Of a stretch of 17,096 nt of DNA, positions 7,019 through 14,214 are shown one piece after another. The stretch lies in contig JAVMKL010000246.1 of assembly GCA_031732875.1 (NCBI GenBank), forward strand, positions 1 through 17,096. Reading direction: 5' to 3'. How positions within the stretch are numbered: the first letter of the stretch is position 1; the number at the start of each line of letters is the position of its first letter. Position numbers and translations under genes: made by a program. The stretch comes from JAVMKJ01 sp031732875. GTDB lineage: Bacteria; Pseudomonadota; Gammaproteobacteria; Competibacterales; Competibacteraceae. The notes beneath the pieces were generated by a model. That model ran no database searches. It had not been told where the DNA came from and saw only the letters and a program-made list of their open reading frames with translations.

Positions 7019-7060
7019 TCGGCGGAGCCCGGCGCGGCAACGCCGCCCGAAGTCCGCCGA
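7019..7060 (-). other. Long GC-rich inverted repeat between rpsA and ihfB
   Basis: An outer 8-bp perfect stem (TCGGCGGA/TCCGCCGA, 7019-7026 and 7053-7060) encloses an inner hairpin (GCGGC/GCCGC). A separate perfect hairpin GGCGGC/GCCGCC lies at 7067-7083. No U-tract follows any of them. They may be an mRNA stability or processing structure between the two genes. Confidence 0.5.
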
Positions 7061-7129
7061 AACACGGGCGGCAACTCGCCGCCGATGGTCGTGGAAGGGG
7101 AGTGATCATCCCCCTCGTGGTCCTGTGCC

Positions 7130-8803
7130 CTAATCGTCCTGCGTGCTCATCTGTTCCTTGAAGATGTCGCCCAAGGTAGCCCCGGTGCCGGACTTGCGGC
7201 TGTAGTCCTGCAGGACTTCGGCTTCCTCTGCCATATCCTTGGCCTTGATGGACAGGGTGATGGTGCGATTCTTGCGGTCGACGCCGATAAATTTGGCCTC
7301 GATTTCTTCGCCTTCCTTAAGCACCAGGCGGGCATCATCGATCCGCTCGCGGGACAACTCGGAGGCACGCAGCGTGCCCTCGACGCCATGGCCCAGATCC
7401 ACCATGGCCCCCTTGGCGTCCACCGAGACGATCTGACCCTTGATCACGCTGCCCTTGGGATGGTCGGCGACGAAATTGGAGAAGGGATCCTTGTCGAGCT
7501 GCTTGATGCCCAGCGAAATACGTTCGCGTTCGGGATCCACCGCCAGCACCACCGCTTCGACCTCCTGGCCCTTCTTGTACTGGCGTACCGCTTCCTCGCC
7601 GGGAACGTTCCAGGAAATGTCGGACAGGTGAACCAGGCCGTCGATTCCGCCTTCCAGGCCGATGAAGATGCCGAAATCGGTGATCGACTTGATCTTGCCG
7701 GAAACGCGGTCGCCCTTGCCGTGGTTCTGATCGAACTCTTCCCATGGATTCTGCTGGCACTGCTTCATTCCCAGCGAGATGCGGCGGCGGTCCTCGTCGA
7801 TATCGAGCACCATGACCTCGACCTCGTCGCCCAAGGCCACCACCTTGTTTGGATTGACGTTCTTGTTGGTCCAGTCCATCTCGGAGACGTGAACCAAGCC
7901 TTCGACTCCTTCCTCGATTTCCACGAAGCAGCCGTAATCGGCGATGTTGGTGATTTTGCCGAACACCCGGGTACCGACCGGATAACGACGCGCCAAGGCG
8001 ATCCACGGATCGTCGCCCAACTGCTTGAGACCGAGCGATACGCGGTTGCGATCGCGGTCGAACTTGAGCACCTTGACCTTGATGCCGTCGCCGACGGCGA
8101 CCACCTCGGAGGGATGCTTGACCCGCCGCCAGGCCATGTCGGTGATGTGCAGCAGGCCGTCGATGCCGCCCAGATCCAGGAACGCGCCGTAATCGGTCAG
8201 GTTCTTGACCACGCCGTCCACGATCTGGCCTTCCTGCAAATTCTGCAGCAAAGCCTCGCGTTCGGCGCTGTATTCCTGCTCCACCACGGCCCGGCGGGAC
8301 ACCACCACGTTGTTGCGTCGGCGGTCGAGCTTGATGACCTTGAACTCCTGTTCCTTGCCTTCCAGGTAGGCGGCGTCCCGAACGGGGCGAACGTCCACCA
8401 GCGAACCCGGCAGGAAGGCGCGAATCTCGCCGATGTCGACGGTGAAGCCACCCTTCACCTTGCCGCTGATCAGACCCTTGACGATGTCCTCGTTCTCGAA
8501 GGCCTTTTCCAAGGCGCTCCAGATCCGCGCGCGCTTGGCTTTATCCCGGGACAGCCGGGTTTCCCCGAAACCATCCTCCAGCGCATCCAGGGCGACCTCG
8601 ACCTGGTCCCCCACCTTGACGTCGAGAACGCCTTCCTCGTTGTAAAACTGTTCGAGCGGAATCAGTCCTTCCGACTTCAGGCCAGCGTTGACGATCACGG
8701 CATCCGGCCGGATTTCCACCACCGTTCCCTGGACGATGGAGCCAGGCTGCATCTGCTTGTCGGCCAGGCTCTGTTCAAACAGTTCGGCAAAACTTTCGGT
8801 CAT
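7130..8803 (-). CDS. rpsA: 30S ribosomal protein S1 (557 aa)
   Basis: Large RNA-binding ribosomal protein that captures and unfolds mRNA for initiation, especially on weak Shine-Dalgarno sites. The N-terminus MTESFAELFEQSL is the conserved ribosome-anchoring segment. Repeated OB-fold S1 domains follow, with signatures such as VVKNLTDYGAFLDLGGIDGLLHITDM, given here only as landmarks: YGAFLDLGG, YGCFVEIEEGVEGLVH, FGIFIGLEGGIDGLVH and GAMVDLGHGVEGTL. Length is typical for the six-domain gammaproteobacterial form. The start codon lacks a clear Shine-Dalgarno (UUUUUUGAGCUAUAACCC precedes it), as for E. coli rpsA, where S1 regulates its own translation. It is preceded by cmk, as is usual. Confidence 0.97.
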   Translation of the reverse strand: MTESFAELFEQSLADKQMQPGSIVQGTVVEIRPDAVIVNAGLKSEGLIPLEQFYNEEGVLDVKVGDQVEVALDALEDGFGETRLSRDKAKRARIWSALEKAFENEDIVKGLISGKVKGGFTVDIGEIRAFLPGSLVDVRPVRDAAYLEGKEQEFKVIKLDRRRNNVVVSRRAVVEQEYSAEREALLQNLQEGQIVDGVVKNLTDYGAFLDLGGIDGLLHITDMAWRRVKHPSEVVAVGDGIKVKVLKFDRDRNRVSLGLKQLGDDPWIALARRYPVGTRVFGKITNIADYGCFVEIEEGVEGLVHVSEMDWTNKNVNPNKVVALGDEVEVMVLDIDEDRRRISLGMKQCQQNPWEEFDQNHGKGDRVSGKIKSITDFGIFIGLEGGIDGLVHLSDISWNVPGEEAVRQYKKGQEVEAVVLAVDPERERISLGIKQLDKDPFSNFVADHPKGSVIKGQIVSVDAKGAMVDLGHGVEGTLRASELSRERIDDARLVLKEGEEIEAKFIGVDRKNRTITLSIKAKDMAEEAEVLQDYSRKSGTGATLGDIFKEQMSTQDD

Positions 8804-9012
8804 GGGTTATAGCTCAAAAAACCGGCGGAACAGGCCGCCACGGGTTGGTTTGGGAATGCGGCTCGGGAGTTCCCGAACCCGCTTGGGGCGACTGTGCTCC
8901 CGTCGCGACGGCAGCTTTCGGAATTCGCATCCGGAGCACCCAGTCTCCGGCGCTCGGTCAATTCATTAAAATAAGGGTAGTCAAGGCCATGACTGGCGTA
9001 AAGATGACGAGC
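8804..9012 (-). promoter_or_regulatory. rpsA leader, structured 5' region
   Basis: This 209-nt gap between the cmk stop and rpsA holds several perfect inverted repeats: CCGGAG/CTCCGG with an 8-nt loop (8931-8950), the palindrome CCGTCGCGACGG (8900-8911), TCGGGA/TCCCGA (8863-8876) and the hairpin plus U6 at 8816-8839. An AT-rich island lies at 8961-8975. A TTGACT occurs at 8979-8984, but no -10 is correctly spaced from it. In E. coli the rpsA leader folds into hairpins used for S1 autoregulation, and this region probably does the same job. No gene is seen in it. Confidence 0.5.
8816..8839 (-). terminator. Terminator-like hairpin plus U6 immediately before rpsA
   Basis: GGCGG and CCGCC form a perfect 5-bp stem with a 6-nt loop CCTGTT, followed by GG and then six T residues. 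The T-tract ends 12 nt before the rpsA ATG. It may be an attenuator for read-through from cmk, or the U-tract may be an S1-binding enhancer in place of a Shine-Dalgarno site. Confidence 0.45.
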
Positions 9013-9708
9013 CTAGGGGTTTTCCATGATCCCCAGCCGCCGGGCAACCCGTTCCAGCGCCCAGTCGCGGACTTCCGGGACCCCAAATCGGGTGGTATCC
9101 AGAATTTCCGCGTCGACCGCGGGCCTGAGCGGTGCCACGGCCCGCTCGGCATCGCGGGCATCACGTTCGGCGATTTCACGTGTTAGACGTTCAAGATTAG
9201 CATCCAAACCGTTTTCGCTCAACTGCTTATACCGTCGGAAGGCGCGCACCCCGGCGCTGGCGGTCAGAAACAGTTTGAGTTCGGCATCGGGGAACACCAC
9301 CGTGCCCATATCCCGGCCGTCGGCGATCAAGCCTGGAAACTGGCGAAAATCCCGCTGTCGCTGCATCAGCGCCGCGCGCACCGCCGGCAGCGCGGCCACT
9401 CTGGAAGCGGCATTGCCGCAACTCTCGCCGCGAATGGCGTCGCCGACTTCCCCACCCTCCAGGATCGTGCGCATGGCGCCATCGACCCCTGGCGTGAATT
9501 CCACATCCAGGCCGGCGGCCACCGCCGCGACCCGGATTTCGTCCTCCAGCGGCAGATTCCGGCGCAACGCCGCCAGCGCGGTCAACCGGTATAGCGCGCC
9601 GCTGTCGAGCAGGCGCCAACCCAGCCGGACCGCCAACCACTGACAAAGCGTGCCCTTGCCGACCCCGCTCGGCCCATCCACGGTGACGACGGGAGGCCGC
9701 GGGTTCAT
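9013..9708 (-). CDS. cmk: Cytidylate kinase (231 aa)
   Basis: Phosphorylates CMP and dCMP with ATP in pyrimidine nucleotide recycling. The P-loop GPSGVGKGT is at 12-20, LLDSGALYR at 33-41, the substrate-binding stretch ADGRDMGTVVFPDA at 129-142, and the charged lid-region ERDARDAERAVAPL at 181-194 followed by DAEILDTT (199-206). Length is normal. Although the frame stays open into aroA, the ATG at 9708 is chosen because the family N-terminus begins there, GGGAGG precedes it, and it forms an ATGA overlap with the aroA stop. Downstream rpsA is the usual neighbour in proteobacteria. Confidence 0.96.
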   Translation of the reverse strand: MNPRPPVVTVDGPSGVGKGTLCQWLAVRLGWRLLDSGALYRLTALAALRRNLPLEDEIRVAAVAAGLDVEFTPGVDGAMRTILEGGEVGDAIRGESCGNAASRVAALPAVRAALMQRQRDFRQFPGLIADGRDMGTVVFPDAELKLFLTASAGVRAFRRYKQLSENGLDANLERLTREIAERDARDAERAVAPLRPAVDAEILDTTRFGVPEVRDWALERVARRLGIMENP

Positions 9709-11024
9709 GCTCCCTCCCGCTGCCGGACGGACAACCCGGCATTCCGGGCCAAGATCGCGAACCCCGGGAACGACGTGTCGACGTTGGCGCAATCGCGGAT
9801 CGAGATCGGACCGGCGGCTCGCAGGGCGGCCATGGCGAAGCTCATCGCGATGCGGTGGTCGCCGTGGCTGTCCACCGTACCGCCGGACAGCGCGCCCCCT
9901 CGGATGATGATGCCATCCGGAGTCGGCCTGGCGGCGATGCCCAAGGCGGTCAGGCCGTCGGCCATGACCTGAATCCGGTCGCTTTCCTTGACTCGCAACT
10001 CTTCGGCGCCCGTCAACACGGTCTCGCCCTCGGCGCAGGCGGCGGCGACGAACAGCGCGGGGAATTCGTCGATGGCCAGCGGCACCAGTTCCCCGGGAAC
10101 GCGGATGCCCCGCAGCGGCGCGTGGCACACCCGCAAATCGGCTACCGGCTCGCCGCCGGCCAACCGCGAATTCAGCAACTCGATGTCGGCGCCCATCGAC
10201 CGCAGGATGTCGATGACGCCGGTGCGGGTTGGATTGACGCCGACATGCTCCAGCACCAGATCCGAACCGGGCGCGATGCTGGCGCCGACCAGGAAAAAAG
10301 CCGCCGAAGAGATGTCCGCCGGCACGTCGATTTCAGTCCCGGTCAGCCGCCCGCCGCCGATCAGCGCGAAGGTACGGTCGCTTTCGCGCGACAGCGCGTA
10401 GCCGAAGCCGGCCAACATTCGCTCGGTATGGTCGCGGGTCGGGGCCGGCTCGGTGACGCGGGTGACGCCCTCGGCGTAGAGGCCGGCCAGCAGGAGACAG
10501 GATTTGACCTGGGCGCTGGCCACCGGCAGCGGGTAGTCGATGCCGGCCAGCCACCGGCCGCCGCGAATCCGCAGCGGCGCCGTACCCCGTTCGGTGGCTT
10601 CAATCCGCGCGCCCATGAGCGTCAGCGGCTCCGTCACCCGCCGCATCGGCCGACGGGTCAGCGAGGCGTCGCCAGTCAGTACCGTATCGAAGGCCTGCCC
10701 GGCCAGGATGCCGGTCATCAGTCGCATCGAGGTGCCGGAATTGCCCATGTCCAGCGGACCGGCTGGCGCGCGCAGCCCGTGCAGGCCGACGCCGCGCACC
10801 GTCACCCGCCCCTGTTCCGGTCCGTCGATGCGGACGCCCATGGCGCGGAAGGCTTTCAGCGTGGCCAGACAGTCCTCGCCTTCCAGAAAGCCGGCGATGG
10901 CGGTCGCGCCCTCGGCCAGCGCGCCGAGCATGATGGCGCGATGGGAAATGGATTTGTCGCCCGGCACCCGCAGGCGCCCGCGCAGGGCACCGCCGGGTTC
11001 GACGAGGAAAGTCAAATCGGTCAT
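9705..11024 (-). CDS. aroA: 3-phosphoshikimate 1-carboxyvinyltransferase, class II-like (439 aa)
   Basis: EPSP synthase, sixth step of the shikimate pathway, joining shikimate-3-phosphate and phosphoenolpyruvate. Motifs seen: PGDKSISHR (21-29), LDMGNSGTSMR (91-101), GDASLTRRPM (118-127), ASAQVKS (169-175), TRDHTE (196-201), NPTRTG (264-269), EELRVKESDR (341-350) and DHRIAMS (389-395). The set GDKS, SAQVK, RDHTE and NPTR is that described for class II enzymes such as Agrobacterium CP4, unlike E. coli class I. The residue corresponding to E. coli Gly96 is Gly97 here, not the Ala of CP4. It starts 8 nt after tyrA, with little Shine-Dalgarno, suggesting coupling. In Pseudomonas the tyrA and aroA parts are fused. 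Confidence 0.96.
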   Translation of the reverse strand: MTDLTFLVEPGGALRGRLRVPGDKSISHRAIMLGALAEGATAIAGFLEGEDCLATLKAFRAMGVRIDGPEQGRVTVRGVGLHGLRAPAGPLDMGNSGTSMRLMTGILAGQAFDTVLTGDASLTRRPMRRVTEPLTLMGARIEATERGTAPLRIRGGRWLAGIDYPLPVASAQVKSCLLLAGLYAEGVTRVTEPAPTRDHTERMLAGFGYALSRESDRTFALIGGGRLTGTEIDVPADISSAAFFLVGASIAPGSDLVLEHVGVNPTRTGVIDILRSMGADIELLNSRLAGGEPVADLRVCHAPLRGIRVPGELVPLAIDEFPALFVAAACAEGETVLTGAEELRVKESDRIQVMADGLTALGIAARPTPDGIIIRGGALSGGTVDSHGDHRIAMSFAMAALRAAGPISIRDCANVDTSFPGFAILARNAGLSVRQREGA

Positions 11025-11032
11025 GGGGAAGC

Positions 11033-11911
11033 TCAGTCGAGATAAAGATTATCGCGGGCTCGCTTGGCCCGCTGGAAAGTGGCGAGAATCGCGTCGCGGT
11101 CGTCGGCGCGGATCGCCTCGGCCAGCCGGGCCAGATCGGCGCCGAACAGCGCGATCATCTCCAGCAATTGTTCGCGGTTGGCGACACAGATGTCGTGCCA
11201 CATGCGCGGGTCGCTGGAGGCGATGCGGGTGAAATCCCGGAAACCGCCCGCCGCGTAGCGGAAGATTTCCGCCCGGTCGTCCAGCCGCGCCAGGGTGTCG
11301 ACCAGGGTGTAGGCCAGCATGTGCGGCAGATGGCTGGTCGCGGCCAGCACCGCGTCGTGATGGCGCACGCCCATGTCCACCACCTCGGCGCCGGTCAGTT
11401 CCCACATCCGCTTGATGAGGTGATGCGCGGCGGCGGCGGTTTCCGCCAGCGGCGTCAGAATCACCCGGCGGCGCTGGAACAGCGTTGCAAACGATGCTTC
11501 CACCCCGCTCTTCTCGGTGCCGGCGATAGGATGGGCGGGGACAAAGTTCGGCGGGACATGGCCGAAAATCCGCTCGACGTCCGCCACCACGCTGCCCTTG
11601 GCGCTCCCCACATCGGTCACGACGGCGTCGGGCGACAAAGAAGGGGCAATGGCACGCAAGACCGGTTCGATCGCGCCGAGCGGCACGGCGACCACCACCA
11701 CGTCCGCTCCGGCGACCGCGCGGGCGGGGTCGGTGTCGTAGCGGTCCACCACCCCCAGGCGGACCGCGGCGCGCAGATTGTCCTCGTTGCGGCCGGAGCC
11801 GATCACTTCGGCCACTTCGCCCTTCTCGCGCAACGCGCGGGCCAGCGAGCCGCCGATCAGACCGACACCGATCACGCACAGGCGCCGGATCAAAGGTTGC
11901 GCCGCGGCCAT
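11033..11911 (-). CDS. tyrA: Prephenate dehydrogenase (or arogenate-type TyrA), 292 aa
   Basis: NAD(P)-dependent oxidative decarboxylation in tyrosine synthesis. The Rossmann glycine motif VIGVGLIGGSL is at 13-23, TDVGSAKG at 99-106, AHPIAGTEKSGV at 126-137, ATSHLPHMLAY at 191-201 and GGFRDFTRIASSDPRMW at 222-238, all typical of TyrA. No chorismate mutase or ACT domain is attached, so chorismate mutase must come from another gene (often pheA, upstream of hisC in Pseudomonas). Substrate preference between prephenate and arogenate cannot be read from this. It begins one base after the hisC stop, with AAGGG inside the hisC end acting as ribosome site. Confidence 0.94.
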   Translation of the reverse strand: MAAAQPLIRRLCVIGVGLIGGSLARALREKGEVAEVIGSGRNEDNLRAAVRLGVVDRYDTDPARAVAGADVVVVAVPLGAIEPVLRAIAPSLSPDAVVTDVGSAKGSVVADVERIFGHVPPNFVPAHPIAGTEKSGVEASFATLFQRRRVILTPLAETAAAAHHLIKRMWELTGAEVVDMGVRHHDAVLAATSHLPHMLAYTLVDTLARLDDRAEIFRYAAGGFRDFTRIASSDPRMWHDICVANREQLLEMIALFGADLARLAEAIRADDRDAILATFQRAKRARDNLYLD

Positions 11912-11912
11912 T

Positions 11913-13037
11913 TCAGCCCTTCAGCACGTCGTTCAGCGCTTCGATCAACCGGGCGTTCTCCGCGTCGGTGCCGATGCTGATCCGCAAAAAGTTCGGCAGG
12001 CCGTAGTTATCGACCGGCCGGGCGATCACCCCCCGCTTGAGCAGTTCCAGAAATACTTCCCGCCCGGGCCGGCCCACGTCCACGCACAGGAAATTGCCGG
12101 CCGATGGCAACCAACTCAATCCCAGTTGGCAGCAGGCGTTCCGCAACTGTTTCATGCCGGCGCGGTTGACCGCCCGACTCCGCTCCAAATGGGTCACATC
12201 ATCCAGCGCCGCCGTCGCCGCGACGAGGGCCAGGCTGTTGACGTTGAACGGCTCGCGCACCCGGTTCAGCAGGTCGGCGACCTGGGGATGGGAAACCGCG
12301 TAACCGACCCGTAGCCCGGCCAGCCCGTAAGCCTTGGAGAAGGTGCGGGCGACGATGAGATTGGGGAAGCGGTCGAGCCAGCGCAGGGCGTTGGGACAGT
12401 CCGCGTCCGCCTCGACGTATTCGAAATACGCCTCGTCCACCACTACGATGACCGATTCGGGCACCGCTTCCAGCAGGCCCTGCAACTCCGCCGTCCTCAG
12501 CCAGGTACCGGTCGGATTGTTGGGATTGGCGACGAACACGATCCGGGTACGGTCGTTGATCAGCGCCAGCAGAGCGGCCGGATCGTGACCGTAGGGCATT
12601 TCGTGCTCGGGCGGATGAGCCCTGGCGACGCGGGCAGTGGCGCCGATCGCTTGGGTGACGATGGGATAGACCGCAAAGGCGTGTTCGGAAAACACCGCCT
12701 CGTGTTCCGGAGTCAGAAACGCCCGCGCCGCCAGTTCGAGCACGTCGTTGGAACCGTTGCCCAGAGTCAACATCGCCATCGAAACGCCGAGCTTGGCCGA
12801 CAAAGCGGACTTGAGTTCGAAGCCGTTGCCGTCGGGATAGCGAGCCAAGCCGTTCAGGGCATCGCGGATCGCGGTCAGCGCCCGGGGGCTGGGACCAAGC
12901 GGATTCTCGTTGGAGGCCAGCTTGATGATGTCGCTCAGGCCGTATTCCCGGCGCAGTTCGCTTTCCGGCTTGCCGGGCTGGTAGGGTTGCAGGGTGCGCA
13001 CGCCGGGGGCGGCGAGAGAGAGGAAATCACAAGTCAT
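11913..13037 (-). CDS. hisC: Histidinol-phosphate aminotransferase family, HisC2-like (374 aa)
   Basis: PLP-dependent fold-type I aminotransferase. Seen: KLASNENPLGPSP (39-51), GNGSNDVLEL (93-102), NPNNPTGTW (171-179), VVDEAYFEY (199-207), the Schiff-base lysine in TFSKAYGLAGLRVGY (K235) and the C-terminal RISIGT. Length is usual. Placed directly before tyrA-aroA, it may act mainly in phenylalanine/tyrosine synthesis (as HisC2 or an aromatic aminotransferase) rather than in histidine synthesis; that is inference from position. The 61-bp gap upstream holds no convincing promoter and only a poorly spaced GGAG, so how it is expressed next to the upstream cassette is unclear. Confidence 0.93.
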   Translation of the reverse strand: MTCDFLSLAAPGVRTLQPYQPGKPESELRREYGLSDIIKLASNENPLGPSPRALTAIRDALNGLARYPDGNGFELKSALSAKLGVSMAMLTLGNGSNDVLELAARAFLTPEHEAVFSEHAFAVYPIVTQAIGATARVARAHPPEHEMPYGHDPAALLALINDRTRIVFVANPNNPTGTWLRTAELQGLLEAVPESVIVVVDEAYFEYVEADADCPNALRWLDRFPNLIVARTFSKAYGLAGLRVGYAVSHPQVADLLNRVREPFNVNSLALVAATAALDDVTHLERSRAVNRAGMKQLRNACCQLGLSWLPSAGNFLCVDVGRPGREVFLELLKRGVIARPVDNYGLPNFLRISIGTDAENARLIEALNDVLKG

Positions 13038-13071
13038 GGGGAAGGAGGCTCCATCGGAAAGGGCGGTTTTT

Positions 13072-13085
13072 TGATAACCCTATCA
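13072..13085. other. Short inverted repeat upstream of hisC
   Basis: TGATA/TATCA with a 4-nt loop sits in the 61-bp gap between the nuclease gene and hisC, next to a run of six T residues on the plus strand. It is too weak to call a terminator for the cassette. It could be an operator half-site pair or chance. Confidence 0.25.
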
Positions 13086-13098
13086 GAAAGTTCGGGGG

Positions 13099-14214
13099 TC
13101 ACATAGCGGACTGTAGCCGGCACCGTTGCAATAACTCCCGGCACGGCCGGGCGATGTGCTCCACGTCTTCCATGCCACCGGTCAGTTTGTGAATCACGCC
13201 CTTGTGCAGATACGGCAGCAGTTCCTTGCGGCTTTGCCGCTGCACCCGATCGATGACGTGATTCGGATCGCCGGCCGTCAGAGTGTAACGCACCAGTTCC
13301 CCCAGCGCCGCCGATGGACTGTTGGCATTACGCAACAGCAGGTAACGGAAAAAGCAGCCGATTTCGTCGTCCGGCAGGGTGTCTTCCGGCAAATTCGCTG
13401 CAGTCGCGGCGCGGCGCATGACCTGACCCAGCAGTGATTCTCCCGCCAGCAGATACGTCATCAACTGCTCGATATGGTTGGTTCTTTCGGCGAAGAAAAT
13501 GCCGCCCTTGGCGAAATCATCGCAACCAGGAAAAACCTTGCGCCCCGCATCGTCGTAAACGTGGAACTCCTGCGAACCTGCCGTGGTTCGCTCCAGTTCC
13601 TCACGCCTGGTGGTCGAGATGAACGCGCCTTTGAGGATGAATCGAACCGGCTGGCCGTTACGGTTACCGGTATTTTGAAACTGGCTGGCGATTTCGACCA
13701 GCTTGTACGCGAAGCACAGAACCTTGTGGTGATTCCAACCGCCGCGCATCCCCATTTCCAGGCCCTTGGGGTCGAGATAGCACAGCCGCTGGGTTTCCGG
13801 TTGCGTCGCCTTGTCGATGATCCAGAAAATGAAATCCGGGTAAAACCAGTCCTCCCCGGCCAACCGCAGCCGGGTTCCATCCGGGGAGCGGTCCAAGTTT
13901 CGCAACAGATAATATTCCCGCTGGCCTCGCTTGATCGCCGCCGGAATGCGCTTGCTCACCTCTTCGCTTTGCGCGTGATACGGGTCGAGATGCCGGATCA
14001 AGTTGGCGATGAATTTCCTTTCGGTCTCAATCAGCGCGCCGGGGCCGGCGGCTTTGCCGATGCGGTCTACTTCAACCGGCGACGGCGTGTAGAGATGGCC
14101 GGGCGTATGGACCAGAACCCGGTCGGACGCGCGGTCGGTAACGAGCGGCAAGCCTTCCGCGCCACCGTTCTGATAGGGAACGTCATCGAACAGCGAACCA
14201 TTTTGCTTACCCAT
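13099..14214 (-). CDS. PD-(D/E)xK-like nuclease subunit of a restriction-type cassette (371 aa)
   Basis: No named family is recognised with certainty. Residues 61-150 resemble the nuclease module at the C-terminus of type III Res proteins: an acidic helix LIETERKFIANLIRHL (61-76), YYLLRNLD (101-108), then WFYPDFIFWI (123-132) and RLCYLDPKGLEMG (143-155). These give a PD(x)20DxK pattern at P126-D127 and D148-K150. I infer a DNA-cleaving subunit. The remainder (156-371) is helical and unassigned. The frame is open upstream to 14478 but that part overlaps the helicase in another frame. The ATG at 14214 shares one base with the helicase stop (TGATG), so the two are probably translated as a coupled pair. 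Confidence 0.75.
   Translation of the reverse strand: MGKQNGSLFDDVPYQNGGAEGLPLVTDRASDRVLVHTPGHLYTPSPVEVDRIGKAAGPGALIETERKFIANLIRHLDPYHAQSEEVSKRIPAAIKRGQREYYLLRNLDRSPDGTRLRLAGEDWFYPDFIFWIIDKATQPETQRLCYLDPKGLEMGMRGGWNHHKVLCFAYKLVEIASQFQNTGNRNGQPVRFILKGAFISTTRREELERTTAGSQEFHVYDDAGRKVFPGCDDFAKGGIFFAERTNHIEQLMTYLLAGESLLGQVMRRAATAANLPEDTLPDDEIGCFFRYLLLRNANSPSAALGELVRYTLTAGDPNHVIDRVQRQSRKELLPYLHKGVIHKLTGGMEDVEHIARPCRELLQRCRLQSAM

Noticed and set aside
7388..8812. A 474-codon plus-strand open frame covering most of rpsA
   Set aside because: It is the antisense of the strongly conserved S1 gene, and its repeated character simply mirrors the S1 domains. No ribosome site or family motif was seen.
8961..9002. 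A promoter for rpsA built on TTGACT (8979-8984) or TTTACG (8997-9002)
   Set aside because: TTGACT has no -10 at 16-18 nt, and TTTACG pairs only with a poor TACCCT. The AT-rich island may still hold a promoter, but the boxes are not convincing.
9709..10128. A 140-codon upstream extension of cmk inside aroA
   Set aside because: The cytidylate kinase fold begins at the ATG at 9708, which has a good ribosome site; the extension is an out-of-frame reading of aroA.
13072..13085. A terminator for the helicase/nuclease cassette
   Set aside because: The stem is only 5 bp and is followed by an A-run, not a T-run, on the minus strand.
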